NCBI RefSeq assembly: GCF_016734805.1
Contig: NZ_JAERQG010000001.1
Location: 1,116,001 to 1,180,000 of the forward strand
Direction: 5' to 3'
Source of the DNA: Marivirga atlantica
GTDB taxonomy: Bacteria > Bacteroidota > Bacteroidia > Cytophagales > Cyclobacteriaceae
DNA: 64,000 bases
Shown: positions 30,477 through 39,403 of the stretch, one piece after another
How positions within the stretch are numbered: the first letter of the stretch is position 1
Layout of the letters: every line of letters starts with the position of its first letter
The notes under the pieces: generated by a model
What the model was told of the DNA's origin: nothing
The model's input: only the letters and a program-made list of their open reading frames with translations
The model's database searches: none
Program-made: the position numbers and the translations under genes

Positions 30477-31472
30477 ATGGAAAATACAACAAACAATCAG
30501 TACAAGGTAATTTTATATTACTGCTATTCAGAAATTGAAAAACCAGATGAGTTCAGAGATCAGCATCATCTGCTATGTTTAGACCTTAACTTAAGAGGCA
30601 GAATCATTATAGCTTCAGAAGGTTTAAACGGTACAGTATCAGGTTCAGCGAAGGAAGTAGATGAGTACATGAAAACGGTAAAATCTGATCCGAGATTTGC
30701 TGATATTGAGTTTAAGGAAGAATTGGTTCCAGATCATACCTTCAAGAAACTACATGTTCGCGTGAAGGATGAAATTGTCCATTCAAGCTTGAAAGAAATT
30801 GATCCCACCAAAAAAACAGGGGCTTACGTAGAGCCTGATCAGCTCAGGGAAATGATTAAGAATCAGGATGATTTTGTAATCCTGGATGTACGTTCGAATT
30901 ACGAACATAAGCTCGGTAAGTTTAAGAATGCTGTAACTTTGGATATCGATAATTTCAGGGATTTCCCTGATAAAATCAATGAGCTGGAGCAGTATAAAGG
31001 AAAGAAAATAGTGACCTATTGCACCGGAGGCATTAAATGTGAGAAAGCTAGTGCATACCTTTTGGAGCAAGGTTTTGATAATGTTCATCAGCTACATGGT
31101 GGTATAATAAAATACGGACTGGAAGCCGAAGGAGAAGATTTTGAGGGTAAATGCTATGTGTTTGACAGTAGACTAGCAGTTGACGTGAACAAAGTGAATC
31201 CTAAGGTAGTTTCAAAATGTTATGTATGTGATGAACCTTCTGATAGAATGGTAAATTGCGCTAACCCTACTTGTAATATTCATGTGCCAATATGTGAGGC
31301 TTGTGGGGAAGAAATGGAAGGTGCTTGCTCTGTTGAATGTAAAGAGCATCCTGAAAAAAGACCTTATGACGGCACAGGCTACTATCAGAAAGAGTCAAAT
31401 GGCTATAACCCGTATAAAGGATTTCAAAGAAGAAATCTTTTAAAAGAAAAGAAAAACCAGGCAACAACTTAA
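30477..31472 (+). CDS. trhO: tRNA uridine(34) hydroxylase, rhodanese family
   Basis: 331 aa. Carries out prephenate-independent 5-hydroxylation of wobble uridine in tRNA. An N-terminal acylphosphatase-like region precedes the rhodanese domain with the active cysteine Cys182 in TYCTGGIKCEKASAYL. The C-terminal cysteine-rich region (KCYVCDEPSDRM, CANPTCNIHVPICEACGEEM) is typical. An AGGAG (about 30470-30474) precedes the ATG, one of few SD-like sites in the window. Confidence 0.93.
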   Translation: MENTTNNQYKVILYYCYSEIEKPDEFRDQHHLLCLDLNLRGRIIIASEGLNGTVSGSAKEVDEYMKTVKSDPRFADIEFKEELVPDHTFKKLHVRVKDEIVHSSLKEIDPTKKTGAYVEPDQLREMIKNQDDFVILDVRSNYEHKLGKFKNAVTLDIDNFRDFPDKINELEQYKGKKIVTYCTGGIKCEKASAYLLEQGFDNVHQLHGGIIKYGLEAEGEDFEGKCYVFDSRLAVDVNKVNPKVVSKCYVCDEPSDRMVNCANPTCNIHVPICEACGEEMEGACSVECKEHPEKRPYDGTGYYQKESNGYNPYKGFQRRNLLKEKKNQATT

Positions 31473-31476
31473 TCCT

Positions 31477-32349
31477 ATGCAACCAAAATATCCTGAGTCC
31501 GAATTAATCCTGAATAAAGATGGATCTGTTTATCACTTGAGTTTAAGGCCTCAGGATATTTCTGATATTATCCTCACCGTGGGTGATCCCAGTCGTGTGC
31601 ATAAGGTAAGTCAGTATTTTGATGAGGTTACTTTTGAAATGAATAAGCGTGAGTTTATCACGCATACCGGCTTATACAAAGGACGGAAAATAACTGTAAT
31701 GTCTACAGGTATGGGTACCGATAATGTCGAAATCATGATGACTGAGCTTGATATCATTACTAATATCAACTTGAAAAAGCGAGAGAACAAATCTCGTAAA
31801 AAGTCATTGAAGATAATTCGCATAGGTACTTCCGGAGCTCTACAAGAAGATGTTCCTTTAGATTCTTTGCTTGTTTCGCAATATGCGATAGGTCTTGATA
31901 CCTTAATGTATTTCTACAATCTGAACCGAACTGAAGCCGAAGAAAATGTAGAGGCAGCTTTACAATTAGAGGCTGAATTACCCTTCAGACCTTATTGCGT
32001 TGAAGGTTCGTCTAAATTATTTAAGCATTTCTCAACCGATACAGGAGTGGGAAATACTGTAACTTGTCCTGGGTTTTATGCGCCTCAAGGCCGTGAAATG
32101 AGGATACCTATTCGCTATCCTAATATTGTAGATAAACTTGCTGAATTTCATTACGGTGATTTATGGCTCACCAATTTTGAGATGGAAACAGCTGGTTATT
32201 ATGCATTAGGGCGCTTATACGGACATGAGGTCATAAGTTGTAATGCAATTATTGCAAATAGGGCTACAAAGGAATTCTCTAAACATGCAGATAAAACCAT
32301 CGATAATCTTATCAAATATGTATTAGATAAGGCGGTTGAACTAGATTAG
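31477..32349 (+). CDS. Nucleoside phosphorylase (uridine phosphorylase-like)
   Basis: 290 aa, PNP/UDP phosphorylase family, which splits a nucleoside with phosphate into base and ribose-1-phosphate. Signatures: LTVGDPSRVHKVSQYF with the phosphate-binding GDPxR, MSTGMGTDNVEIMMTEL, RIGTSGALQEDVPL, and NFEMETAGYYALGRLYGH with the ribose-binding Glu-Met-Glu. Base preference cannot be decided from sequence; uridine is likely. Four bases after trhO, so co-transcribed. Confidence 0.9.
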   Translation: MQPKYPESELILNKDGSVYHLSLRPQDISDIILTVGDPSRVHKVSQYFDEVTFEMNKREFITHTGLYKGRKITVMSTGMGTDNVEIMMTELDIITNINLKKRENKSRKKSLKIIRIGTSGALQEDVPLDSLLVSQYAIGLDTLMYFYNLNRTEAEENVEAALQLEAELPFRPYCVEGSSKLFKHFSTDTGVGNTVTCPGFYAPQGREMRIPIRYPNIVDKLAEFHYGDLWLTNFEMETAGYYALGRLYGHEVISCNAIIANRATKEFSKHADKTIDNLIKYVLDKAVELD

Positions 32350-32449
32350 TTTAACATAATCAAGCGGTGTTATTATAGCACAACTGTTTATCGAAATCCA
32401 TTGTTTCTGAATTAATTATACTTTAAATTAATTGGGATACACGGATTAT

Positions 32450-35400
32450 ATGACTAACGTTTTTCGCATAATTTGCTTCCTATCTATTAGCTTCAGAATG
32501 TTTGCGCAAGAGCCTTACGAGCAGATGCGCTTCAATAGCTATTCCGTTGATGACGGCCTTTCACAAAATATAGTCGAAGCTATTTTACAAGATAGCGAGG
32601 GTTTTATGTGGTTTGGTACCCAGGATGGTCTCAACCGCTTCGATGGAGGCAATTTCAGAACATACTACTTTAAAATTGACGATTCCACAAGCTTAAGCAA
32701 TAATTATGTAAAGGTATTGTATGAGGATCCAAAAGGTAATATTTGGGTTGGTACATATGGTGGCGGACTGAATAAGTTTGATAGAAAAGAGACTTTTGTT
32801 AGGTATACTGCGGAATCACAGAAAGCTAACGGAATCAATGATAATGTTGTATACAACATTGTTCAAACAGATGAAAATACGCTTTGGATGGGTACCAAAA
32901 GTGGTCTCAATCAAATGAATATTAGAGAAGAATCATTCAGCCATTATACAGCTGAAAAGGACAAGGGTGATTTAGTGAATAATGTAGTTTATGCTTTGAT
33001 TAAAGCTGAGGAAGCCAATAAACTATGGGTAGGTACTCGCAACGGACTTGACCTTTTTGATATTAAAACAAAAACCACCACGCATTTTCCAAAGGTTAAA
33101 CAAGATGGTGCATCCATTGATGTGCGCGATCTTTACTTGGACGACAATGGTACTTTATGGATTGCTACTAAGGGTGATGGTGTTTTTTTCAAAGAAAGAA
33201 TGGACAATACTTTTCATCATATTAAGCTTAGCACTGATGATGAAGATCCTGTTTATGCCCGTAAAATTTATCCTGGTGATAATAGCTCCGTATGGATAGG
33301 CACATTTGGTGAAGGTCTTTTCTACGTAAATAGTGATAAAGAGGTAGAATTTACTTTTAAACAAAGCAATAAAATTTCTACGCTTTCAGAAGATAGAGTT
33401 GTTGCCATGTATAAAGATGAAGCCTCAAATTACTGGGTTGGTACTCATGGAGGAGGCTTGAATTATTTTAATCTTGAAGCTAATAAATTCAAGCATTACA
33501 CAGCTAGAAAAGATGAACCTAATACACTTTCGCATTCAGCCGTAAACTATATTTATGAAGATAAGGGTGGCCAGATATATGTGGCGACTGATGCTGGTAT
33601 AGACATCATAACTAACGACAGCGACAAATCAGGGAATTTAAAGTTTAAGAATATAATTGGAAGTGCTTCTGAAAAACTTGATGACAGAGGATGGCTCCTT
33701 TATGAAGATAGTGAAAATACATTATGGGTTGGTCTCTGGAATTATGGATTGTCAAAATATGATAGAAAAACAGGGAAGCTGACATCTTATACGCACGATC
33801 CTGATGATAAAAGCTCAATAGGTTCAAACTATATTGAATCAATTGAGGAAGATGAAATTGGCAATCTTTGGATTGGATTAATAGGTGGAGGTTTAGATTA
33901 CTATGATAAGCAATCGGGAACTTTTAAACATTACGTGAATGATAAGGATAACCCCTCCAGCCTTTCAAACAATAGAGTGCATGCAATAACCTATGACAGC
34001 AAAGGAAGACTCTGGGTTGGTACTGATTTCGGATTGAATCTTTATGATCCATCAACGGATGGTTTTAAACACTTCCAATATAATGCTGATGACAGTCTAA
34101 GCCTGAATTATGACATTGTAAGGGTTTTATATATGGACTCTAACGGAACTATGTGGATAGGAACTGGAGGAGGAGGTATTTCGAAAATGGTAGAAACTGA
34201 CGATGGGGATATTCGTTTCCAGCATTTTACAACATCGGATGGATTGCCTAATAATAATATTGCTGCTATTGTGGAGGATGATGATCACAAATTATGGATC
34301 ACCACTTTTCAAGGTATGGCAAGCTTCAACCCTATAACAGAAGAATTCAGGAGCTATTCCACAAATGATGGGTTGCAAGGTCAGGAATTTATAAGGAGAT
34401 CTGCATTTAAAAGCAGTGACGGAAGAATCTTCATGGGAGGATATAACGGGCTAAATGTTTTTCATCCATCTAATATCCAAGATGCTACTTATGAACCAGA
34501 TGTACGTCTTGTTGGGGTAGACATTTTCAATAACAAGAAAACCAAAAAACGGCTAGATTTCCATGAGGATACAATTCTACTCAAGCACAATGATTATCTA
34601 ATTTCCTTTGAAGTGGCAGCAACTGACTATACTTCCGTTAACGACAATCGTTATGCCTACAGGCTGGTAGGTTTTGACAATGAATGGGTGGATAATAAGA
34701 ATAGAAGACATTTTTCATATACCAATTTACCTGCAGGGGACTACAAATTACAGGTTAGGGCTACTAATAGTGATGGAGTTTGGTCACCAAACACCATGAG
34801 TGTCTCCTTAAGTGTGATTCCTCCGTTTTGGCAAACCCTTTGGTTCCAGGTTTTTGTGGTGCTGCTTGGTGGGCTTGTTATATTCGGCTACATAAGGTGG
34901 AGAATTTACAATCTGCGCAAGTCAAAACAGAAACTCAAAACCTTAGTAGGTGAAAGAACTAAAGAAATTGAACAGGTTAATCAAAGGCTTCTTAAAAACC
35001 AATCACTTGTAAATGAGCAAAAAGACCAGATAAGTTTACAGCATGAGGAAATTATGAAGCAAAATAAAATCATTCAAAAGCAGAATGATGAATTAAAGCT
35101 TGCTAACATCCAACTTGAGCAAACGGTAAAGTCAAGAACTAAGGAGTTAAGGGAAACTAACCGTGAGCTATTCGCTTCTAATCACGAGCTTGATACTTTT
35201 TTCTACAGAGCAGCACATGATTTAAAAGGCCCGGTTTCTACCATTCTTGGACTTACATATTTAGCTTTAAAAGATGGTCCGGATAAACAAATGCATGAGT
35301 ACTTAAGAAAGATGGATGATACCGCTAAGCGTATGTCTGAAATTCTTTTTAACCTGCAAAAAATTAATAAGATTAAGCATACAAATGCTGAAATATCTGA

Positions 35401-35887
35401 GTTTAGGCTAATGGATGTAATTCATCAAGCATTAAAGGATAATATTCCTGATAATGAGCAAATTGAGCAATTCATAAACTGTGATTACTACGGGGTTGAG
35501 GATGATACACTGATAAAGTGTGATTTCATCTTGCTTAAAATAATTTTCTCCAACTTATTCAGCAATGCCTTGAAGTTTAGCAAACCAGGAGAGAAAACTA
35601 AGGTGAATATCCAGTTTAGAAGTAACGAACAATCCAAAACCTATAGGATTGTTTTTGAGGATTTTGGGGTAGGAATTCCTGAGGAGTTTCGCGATAAAGT
35701 TTTCGATATGTTCTTTATTGCCAATGATAGAAATCCCGGTACAGGTTTAGGACTTTACAGTACTAAAATGGCTGTTAAAAAGCTAGGAGGCAGCATAATT
35801 GTGGATCCTTCATTTGAATCAAGCTCTGCATTTCTTGTGCAAATTCCTTTTCCTGCAGTAGTAGAAGAAGTTGAGGAAACCGTTTAA
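32450..35887 (+). CDS. Beta-propeller sensor histidine kinase
   Basis: 1145 aa from the ATG at 32450; the upstream TTG at 32432 would spoil the signal peptide. After a signal peptide (cut near FAQEPYEQ) come about 14 two-component-regulator propeller repeats of the LWVGTxxGLN type, a Y_Y_Y domain (about residues 745-810), one membrane helix, a coiled coil, then HisKA with His923 in AAHDLKGPV and HATPase with NLFSNALKFS, FEDFGVGIP and TGLGLYS. There is no receiver or AraC domain, so it is not a full hybrid, and no response regulator is nearby. It probably senses a periplasmic ligand. Confidence 0.93.
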   Translation: MTNVFRIICFLSISFRMFAQEPYEQMRFNSYSVDDGLSQNIVEAILQDSEGFMWFGTQDGLNRFDGGNFRTYYFKIDDSTSLSNNYVKVLYEDPKGNIWVGTYGGGLNKFDRKETFVRYTAESQKANGINDNVVYNIVQTDENTLWMGTKSGLNQMNIREESFSHYTAEKDKGDLVNNVVYALIKAEEANKLWVGTRNGLDLFDIKTKTTTHFPKVKQDGASIDVRDLYLDDNGTLWIATKGDGVFFKERMDNTFHHIKLSTDDEDPVYARKIYPGDNSSVWIGTFGEGLFYVNSDKEVEFTFKQSNKISTLSEDRVVAMYKDEASNYWVGTHGGGLNYFNLEANKFKHYTARKDEPNTLSHSAVNYIYEDKGGQIYVATDAGIDIITNDSDKSGNLKFKNIIGSASEKLDDRGWLLYEDSENTLWVGLWNYGLSKYDRKTGKLTSYTHDPDDKSSIGSNYIESIEEDEIGNLWIGLIGGGLDYYDKQSGTFKHYVNDKDNPSSLSNNRVHAITYDSKGRLWVGTDFGLNLYDPSTDGFKHFQYNADDSLSLNYDIVRVLYMDSNGTMWIGTGGGGISKMVETDDGDIRFQHFTTSDGLPNNNIAAIVEDDDHKLWITTFQGMASFNPITEEFRSYSTNDGLQGQEFIRRSAFKSSDGRIFMGGYNGLNVFHPSNIQDATYEPDVRLVGVDIFNNKKTKKRLDFHEDTILLKHNDYLISFEVAATDYTSVNDNRYAYRLVGFDNEWVDNKNRRHFSYTNLPAGDYKLQVRATNSDGVWSPNTMSVSLSVIPPFWQTLWFQVFVVLLGGLVIFGYIRWRIYNLRKSKQKLKTLVGERTKEIEQVNQRLLKNQSLVNEQKDQISLQHEEIMKQNKIIQKQNDELKLANIQLEQTVKSRTKELRETNRELFASNHELDTFFYRAAHDLKGPVSTILGLTYLALKDGPDKQMHEYLRKMDDTAKRMSEILFNLQKINKIKHTNAEISEFRLMDVIHQALKDNIPDNEQIEQFINCDYYGVEDDTLIKCDFILLKIIFSNLFSNALKFSKPGEKTKVNIQFRSNEQSKTYRIVFEDFGVGIPEEFRDKVFDMFFIANDRNPGTGLGLYSTKMAVKKLGGSIIVDPSFESSSAFLVQIPFPAVVEEVEETV

Positions 35888-36906
35888 TCTTCCTTACTCC
35901 AGATTTTTTCGGCCTGTTTACCAACTACCCAGAAGGAAATGGCAATGAGAGCAAAAAATAGGGCTTTGTGCATGCTATCCCAGAAGTACTCAAAGTAGCG
36001 CGTGTAAAGGTTAAGGAATACAAATACGATCCCAGTATTTTTAAGCCAATTATCTTCTTGTTTAATACCAACCACTATTGCAGCAATACTAGCTATCAAC
36101 AATATGAGGCTGTAGAACCATAATTGATATTGTCTTATTTCCATCCAGTCATTATAGTCAGAATAGTTTCCAGAAATTGAAAGTAGCCACAAAGATACAA
36201 AGCTGAATACCAGCAGAAAGCTGTAGGTGTAATGGTAGAAAGGATCGAGTTTGGATTTGAGTAGTCTGCATATACCTAGTAACACTGCACTAAATAAAGT
36301 AAAGCGCATGATAATATTCATGCCTAGAAACATATCTGATGCATTTGCATATTGAACAGTGATTGCGCCATAGGCTATAATCAATGCTATTAGGCCAAAT
36401 AGCCAGTACATCTCCTTCTTTCTATAAAAGGCAATTCCTAAATAGATTGCTGAGGCTATTAAAATTAAAAATCCCGGATTGCTCTCTGCGCCTATCATGA
36501 AAGCCAAAAAGCCAATCGTGATGGAAAAACTAATAGCTGCTAATAAGGCAAACAGTTCTTTGCTATACTTATTTGTGGCAATTTTACCTCTTGTATAACG
36601 AATATCAAGCAGATAGAATGCAGCCGTTATAAGTGCAAAAGCGATTGATTTTACCGTATAAGAAGTCTCAATAATTGCATCAATCAATTGCAATAATTCT
36701 TTATCTGCAAAAATACTTAGTACGGCAATTACAAGACTAACCAATGCAAAGATGAAAGCATAGAAAGCAAGACTTTTCCAATTGAAGGACTTCTCCTGCA
36801 AAGTATTGTTCAGCTTTTTAGAAAGAGATTCGTCAATTAAACCTTTTTCCTTCCAATGCGAAAGAGCCTTAACAATAGTTTCTTTATCCTTTTTCCCAAC
36901 CTTCAT
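35884..36906 (-). CDS. DUF2157-like multispan membrane protein
   Basis: 340 aa with a soluble N-terminal helical segment (about residues 1-45, KETIVKALSHWKEKGLIDES) and about nine or ten membrane helices. This layout resembles DUF2157-type proteins of unknown function. It is 14 bases downstream of the methyltransferase gene on the same strand, so probably co-transcribed. Its last 4 bases overlap the convergent kinase gene. Confidence 0.65.
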   Translation of the reverse strand: MKVGKKDKETIVKALSHWKEKGLIDESLSKKLNNTLQEKSFNWKSLAFYAFIFALVSLVIAVLSIFADKELLQLIDAIIETSYTVKSIAFALITAAFYLLDIRYTRGKIATNKYSKELFALLAAISFSITIGFLAFMIGAESNPGFLILIASAIYLGIAFYRKKEMYWLFGLIALIIAYGAITVQYANASDMFLGMNIIMRFTLFSAVLLGICRLLKSKLDPFYHYTYSFLLVFSFVSLWLLSISGNYSDYNDWMEIRQYQLWFYSLILLIASIAAIVVGIKQEDNWLKNTGIVFVFLNLYTRYFEYFWDSMHKALFFALIAISFWVVGKQAEKIWSKED

Positions 36907-36920
36907 AATAAGCTAAGTTA

Positions 36921-38072
36921 TTAATTCTTGTCTTTTTTCGTGCCTGCGTAAAGCTCATATTCTAAGAGTCTGCACTCTATTTTTGCATTTAGGAAGGGGA
37001 TTCTTCTTTTTGTTCGTAACCCTACTCTTTTCGCTAGCTTTAGATTTCCTGTAAAAATATAGCCTGTTTTACCTTTACACTCTTGCTTAAAGAAGTCGCC
37101 AATTTGAGCATATAAATTTGCCAGCTCAGTTTCTTCCCCTAAACGCTCGCCATATTCGGGGTTAAGAAAGACTATTCCTTCTCCTTCAGGAATTTCAGTA
37201 TCTCTAAAGTCACACTTTTTAAAGGTGATAAAATCCTTTACTCCTGCAAAGTCTGCATTTTTCTCAGCGGCTTGTATCGCCAAACGGCTATGATCGGTGG
37301 CAATGATTTCCTTTTTAGGTTTAGTTTCTTTTTCTTTAGCTGCTTTCTTCATTTGATCAAAAGCCTCCAGATCAAAACCTTTCAAATAGTGAAAGCCAAA
37401 CTTTTCTCTAAACTGCCCGGGAGCAATGTTGGCAGCCATTAAAGCAGCTTCAATGGCTAAAGTTCCTGAGCCACACATAGGGTTGATGAATGCCTGATCA
37501 GCTTTCCAATTACTTTCCATAATGGTGGCGGCTGCTAAAGCTTCCATCATTGGAGCTTTCCCGGGAATTTTACGGTAGCCATGCTTACTAATGGTTTCTC
37601 CGGAAGTATCTAAGTAAATACTGGCCTGCTCATCCATCCAATGAAGGAAAACCACCATCTGGTCACGGAGAGGTCCTGAATCTGGTCGATTGCCAGTTTG
37701 ATCCTTTATTCTGTCAACAATAGCATCTTTAACACGAACATTTGCAAACTGCGTATTGAGGATTTTTTCATTATTCACATAGGAGGTTACGCATAAGTAG
37801 CCTTCTTCATACAAATGTTCTTCCCATTTTACCTGATATAATTGTTGGTATAACTGGTCAGGATTTTTACATCTGAAACTTTTTAGTTGGTATAAAACCT
37901 TATTGGCTGTTCTTAAATGAAGATTTAAAAACATACAGTCTTCGTAAGTTCCGTTAATAGAAACTTCCAAAGGACCTTCATTAGCTATTTTGTAACCGAG
38001 CTGTTCCAGCTCTTTTCTTAAAATGGGTGCCATGTGTGGAGGACACGGCATTACTATTTTTGATTGCTGCAT
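36921..38072 (-). CDS. THUMP domain class I SAM-dependent RNA methyltransferase
   Basis: 383 aa, RlmL-like 23S rRNA guanine-N2 methyltransferase type. THUMP region near the N-terminus, then a methyltransferase domain with INPMCGSGTLAIEAAL (SAM motif I) and the catalytic NPEY in FLNPEYGERLGEE. I use the ATG at 38070-38072, since a -7 promoter element covers the upstream TTG. Exact target base is inferred from the family. Confidence 0.9.
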   Translation of the reverse strand: MQQSKIVMPCPPHMAPILRKELEQLGYKIANEGPLEVSINGTYEDCMFLNLHLRTANKVLYQLKSFRCKNPDQLYQQLYQVKWEEHLYEEGYLCVTSYVNNEKILNTQFANVRVKDAIVDRIKDQTGNRPDSGPLRDQMVVFLHWMDEQASIYLDTSGETISKHGYRKIPGKAPMMEALAAATIMESNWKADQAFINPMCGSGTLAIEAALMAANIAPGQFREKFGFHYLKGFDLEAFDQMKKAAKEKETKPKKEIIATDHSRLAIQAAEKNADFAGVKDFITFKKCDFRDTEIPEGEGIVFLNPEYGERLGEETELANLYAQIGDFFKQECKGKTGYIFTGNLKLAKRVGLRTKRRIPFLNAKIECRLLEYELYAGTKKDKN

Positions 38073-38078
38073 AAGCTG

Positions 38079-38086
38079 CAAATTTA
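38079..38086 (-). promoter_or_regulatory. Promoter -7 element of the THUMP methyltransferase gene
   Basis: On the minus strand the sequence reads TAAATTTG (38086 to 38079), matching TAnnTTTG and followed by CAGC. The start site would fall at or one base from the ATG, so the transcript may be almost leaderless. The nearest TTTG upstream is 25 bases away, longer than usual, so the -33 part is unsure. Confidence 0.55.
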
Positions 38087-38165
38087 AACAATTTTATGAG
38101 GCCTTTCGATTCAAAAAGCTTTTGACTTATATTCGCATTCTCATTTCAACAAAAATATAATTTTT

Positions 38166-38630
38166 ATGAAGCAGTGGTTTTTATGTAAGGTGAAGTATCA
38201 GAAAGAAGATGAAAATGGCAGACTAAAATCTGTAACCGAGCCCTATTTGGTTGATGCTGTTTCTTTTACAGAAGCTGAAACCCGCATTTATGAAGAAATG
38301 GGTGAGCGTGTTCGTGGTGAATTTATGATTACAGGCATAAGTAAGAGCAAAATTATTGATGTTTTTAACTATGAAGATATCGACATTTGGTTCAAATGCA
38401 AGGTGGTTTATTATGTAGCCGAAGAAAGCGGAAAAGAAAAGAAAATAGTAAATCAAATGATTGTTACAGCGCATAATGTGAAGGAAGCCTACGATCGCAT
38501 TTATGAAAGTCTTAACAATATGCTGGTTAGTTTCCAGGTGCCTGAAGTAATTGAAAGCCCAATAATTGAAGTATTTAATTATGCTGGTGAGGTAACGCCT
38601 GAGGAGGAAGAAGAAATATTAGATAATTAA
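38166..38630 (+). CDS. DUF4494 family protein with two tandem repeats
   Basis: 154 aa, Bacteroidota-specific, no known function. It is a clear internal duplication: residues about 4-70 (WFLCKVKY ... IIDVFNYED) align with about 74-140 (WFKCKVVYY ... IIEVFNYAGE). Each half starts with WFxCKV and ends with IxVFNY. The acidic tail follows. It is cytoplasmic, with no signal peptide. It is divergent from the methyltransferase gene; a weak promoter-like TATATTCG is at 38128-38135. Confidence 0.85.
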   Translation: MKQWFLCKVKYQKEDENGRLKSVTEPYLVDAVSFTEAETRIYEEMGERVRGEFMITGISKSKIIDVFNYEDIDIWFKCKVVYYVAEESGKEKKIVNQMIVTAHNVKEAYDRIYESLNNMLVSFQVPEVIESPIIEVFNYAGEVTPEEEEEILDN

Positions 38631-38645
38631 CAATTGTCAATTATC
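38622..38645. repeat. Near-perfect 24-bp palindrome over the DUF4494 stop codon
   Basis: GATAATTAACAATTGTCAATTATC differs from its reverse complement at only one mirrored pair of positions. AT-rich and centred on CAATTG, it covers the TAA stop at 38628-38630. It could be a protein-binding site or a weak transcript end; there is no T-run. Confidence 0.5.
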
Positions 38646-38691
38646 ATTTGAGAATAGATCAAATTAGTACTAAAACTTATAGAACGGAAGT

Positions 38692-38722
38692 CTGATAAGC
38701 TTATAGTCTACATGCTTATCAG
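38692..38722. repeat. Inverted repeat between convergent genes, possible bidirectional terminator
   Basis: CTGATAAGC (38692-38700) and GCTTATCAG (38714-38722) form a perfect 9-bp stem with a 13-base loop in the gap between DUF4494 and the YkgJ-like gene. Neither side has a strong U-run, so terminator function is uncertain. Confidence 0.45.
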
Positions 38723-38746
38723 GTTGAGGTTTTGTCTTACTTTAAG

Positions 38747-39355
38747 CTATGCTGAGTGTCTATTTTTCTTAGGTAAAGGTCTGTAAGCGTAATAGTGCAG
38801 AACTTCTTCTAGTGCTATTTTCATAGCCCTATTAATGGGTACAATGGTATTGGCTAATCTGAAGTCGATACGTGTTAATTTCATGTAGTAAGCTGTAAAA
38901 ATTGGAATGGAAAGTCCCTCATTAATTGCAGCTTCTGCTTTTTGGAACTCTTCTGCCTGTGATTCTTTGATTTGGCGACAGCTTACCATTTTTAATTGAT
39001 TAAGTTTATCTCGCCTGGCTCCATAACCAAATAAACGACAAATTAAGCCGCGGTACGCGTAGTCTGAACACTTTCCGTTATTGCTGCTCACAATGCTTAG
39101 TGGTTGGTATAAAAGGCAAATTCCGCTTTTATCATTTTCTAACTTTTCAAGATATTCCGCTGACTGACCATTAATAAAAACCTGAAAGGCCCAAGGAAGA
39201 AACTCCAAGGTTGATGCATTAATATCCGGCTTATTGCAACATTTTCCACAGCCTGTTAAACAGCTTAATTGAGTTACATCCCTAAACTGATTGATTTCAT
39301 CTTGTAAAGTGTTGAACAACTGTTCTACAGCTTTTACTTTGCGTACGATTGACAT
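38747..39355 (-). CDS. YkgJ family cysteine-cluster protein
   Basis: 202 aa. The zinc/iron-chelating cluster is visible in CLTGCGKCCNKPD near residues 31-43, followed by further cysteines (GICLLYQPL, GKCSDYAYRGLICRLFGYG). The family binds a metal, probably Zn or an Fe-S cluster; the cellular role is unknown. It lies downstream of the cyclophilin gene on the same strand. Confidence 0.85.
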   Translation of the reverse strand: MSIVRKVKAVEQLFNTLQDEINQFRDVTQLSCLTGCGKCCNKPDINASTLEFLPWAFQVFINGQSAEYLEKLENDKSGICLLYQPLSIVSSNNGKCSDYAYRGLICRLFGYGARRDKLNQLKMVSCRQIKESQAEEFQKAEAAINEGLSIPIFTAYYMKLTRIDFRLANTIVPINRAMKIALEEVLHYYAYRPLPKKNRHSA

Positions 39356-39363
39356 TCTGGCCG

Positions 39364-39371
39364 CAAAAGTA
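39364..39371 (-). promoter_or_regulatory. Promoter -7 element of the YkgJ-like gene
   Basis: The minus strand reads TACTTTTG (39371 to 39364), matching TAnnTTTG. The start site would be about 3 bases before the ATG at 39355. No good TTTG is found 17-23 bases upstream. Confidence 0.5.
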
Positions 39372-39403
39372 CGCTTAAAACTAATCGCTGATTTCGGAGA
39401 GAA

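Noticed and set aside
32410-32431. AATTAATT direct/inverted repeat upstream of the kinase gene
   Set aside because: AATTAATT is self-complementary and expected by chance in AT-rich gaps; no promoter match around it.
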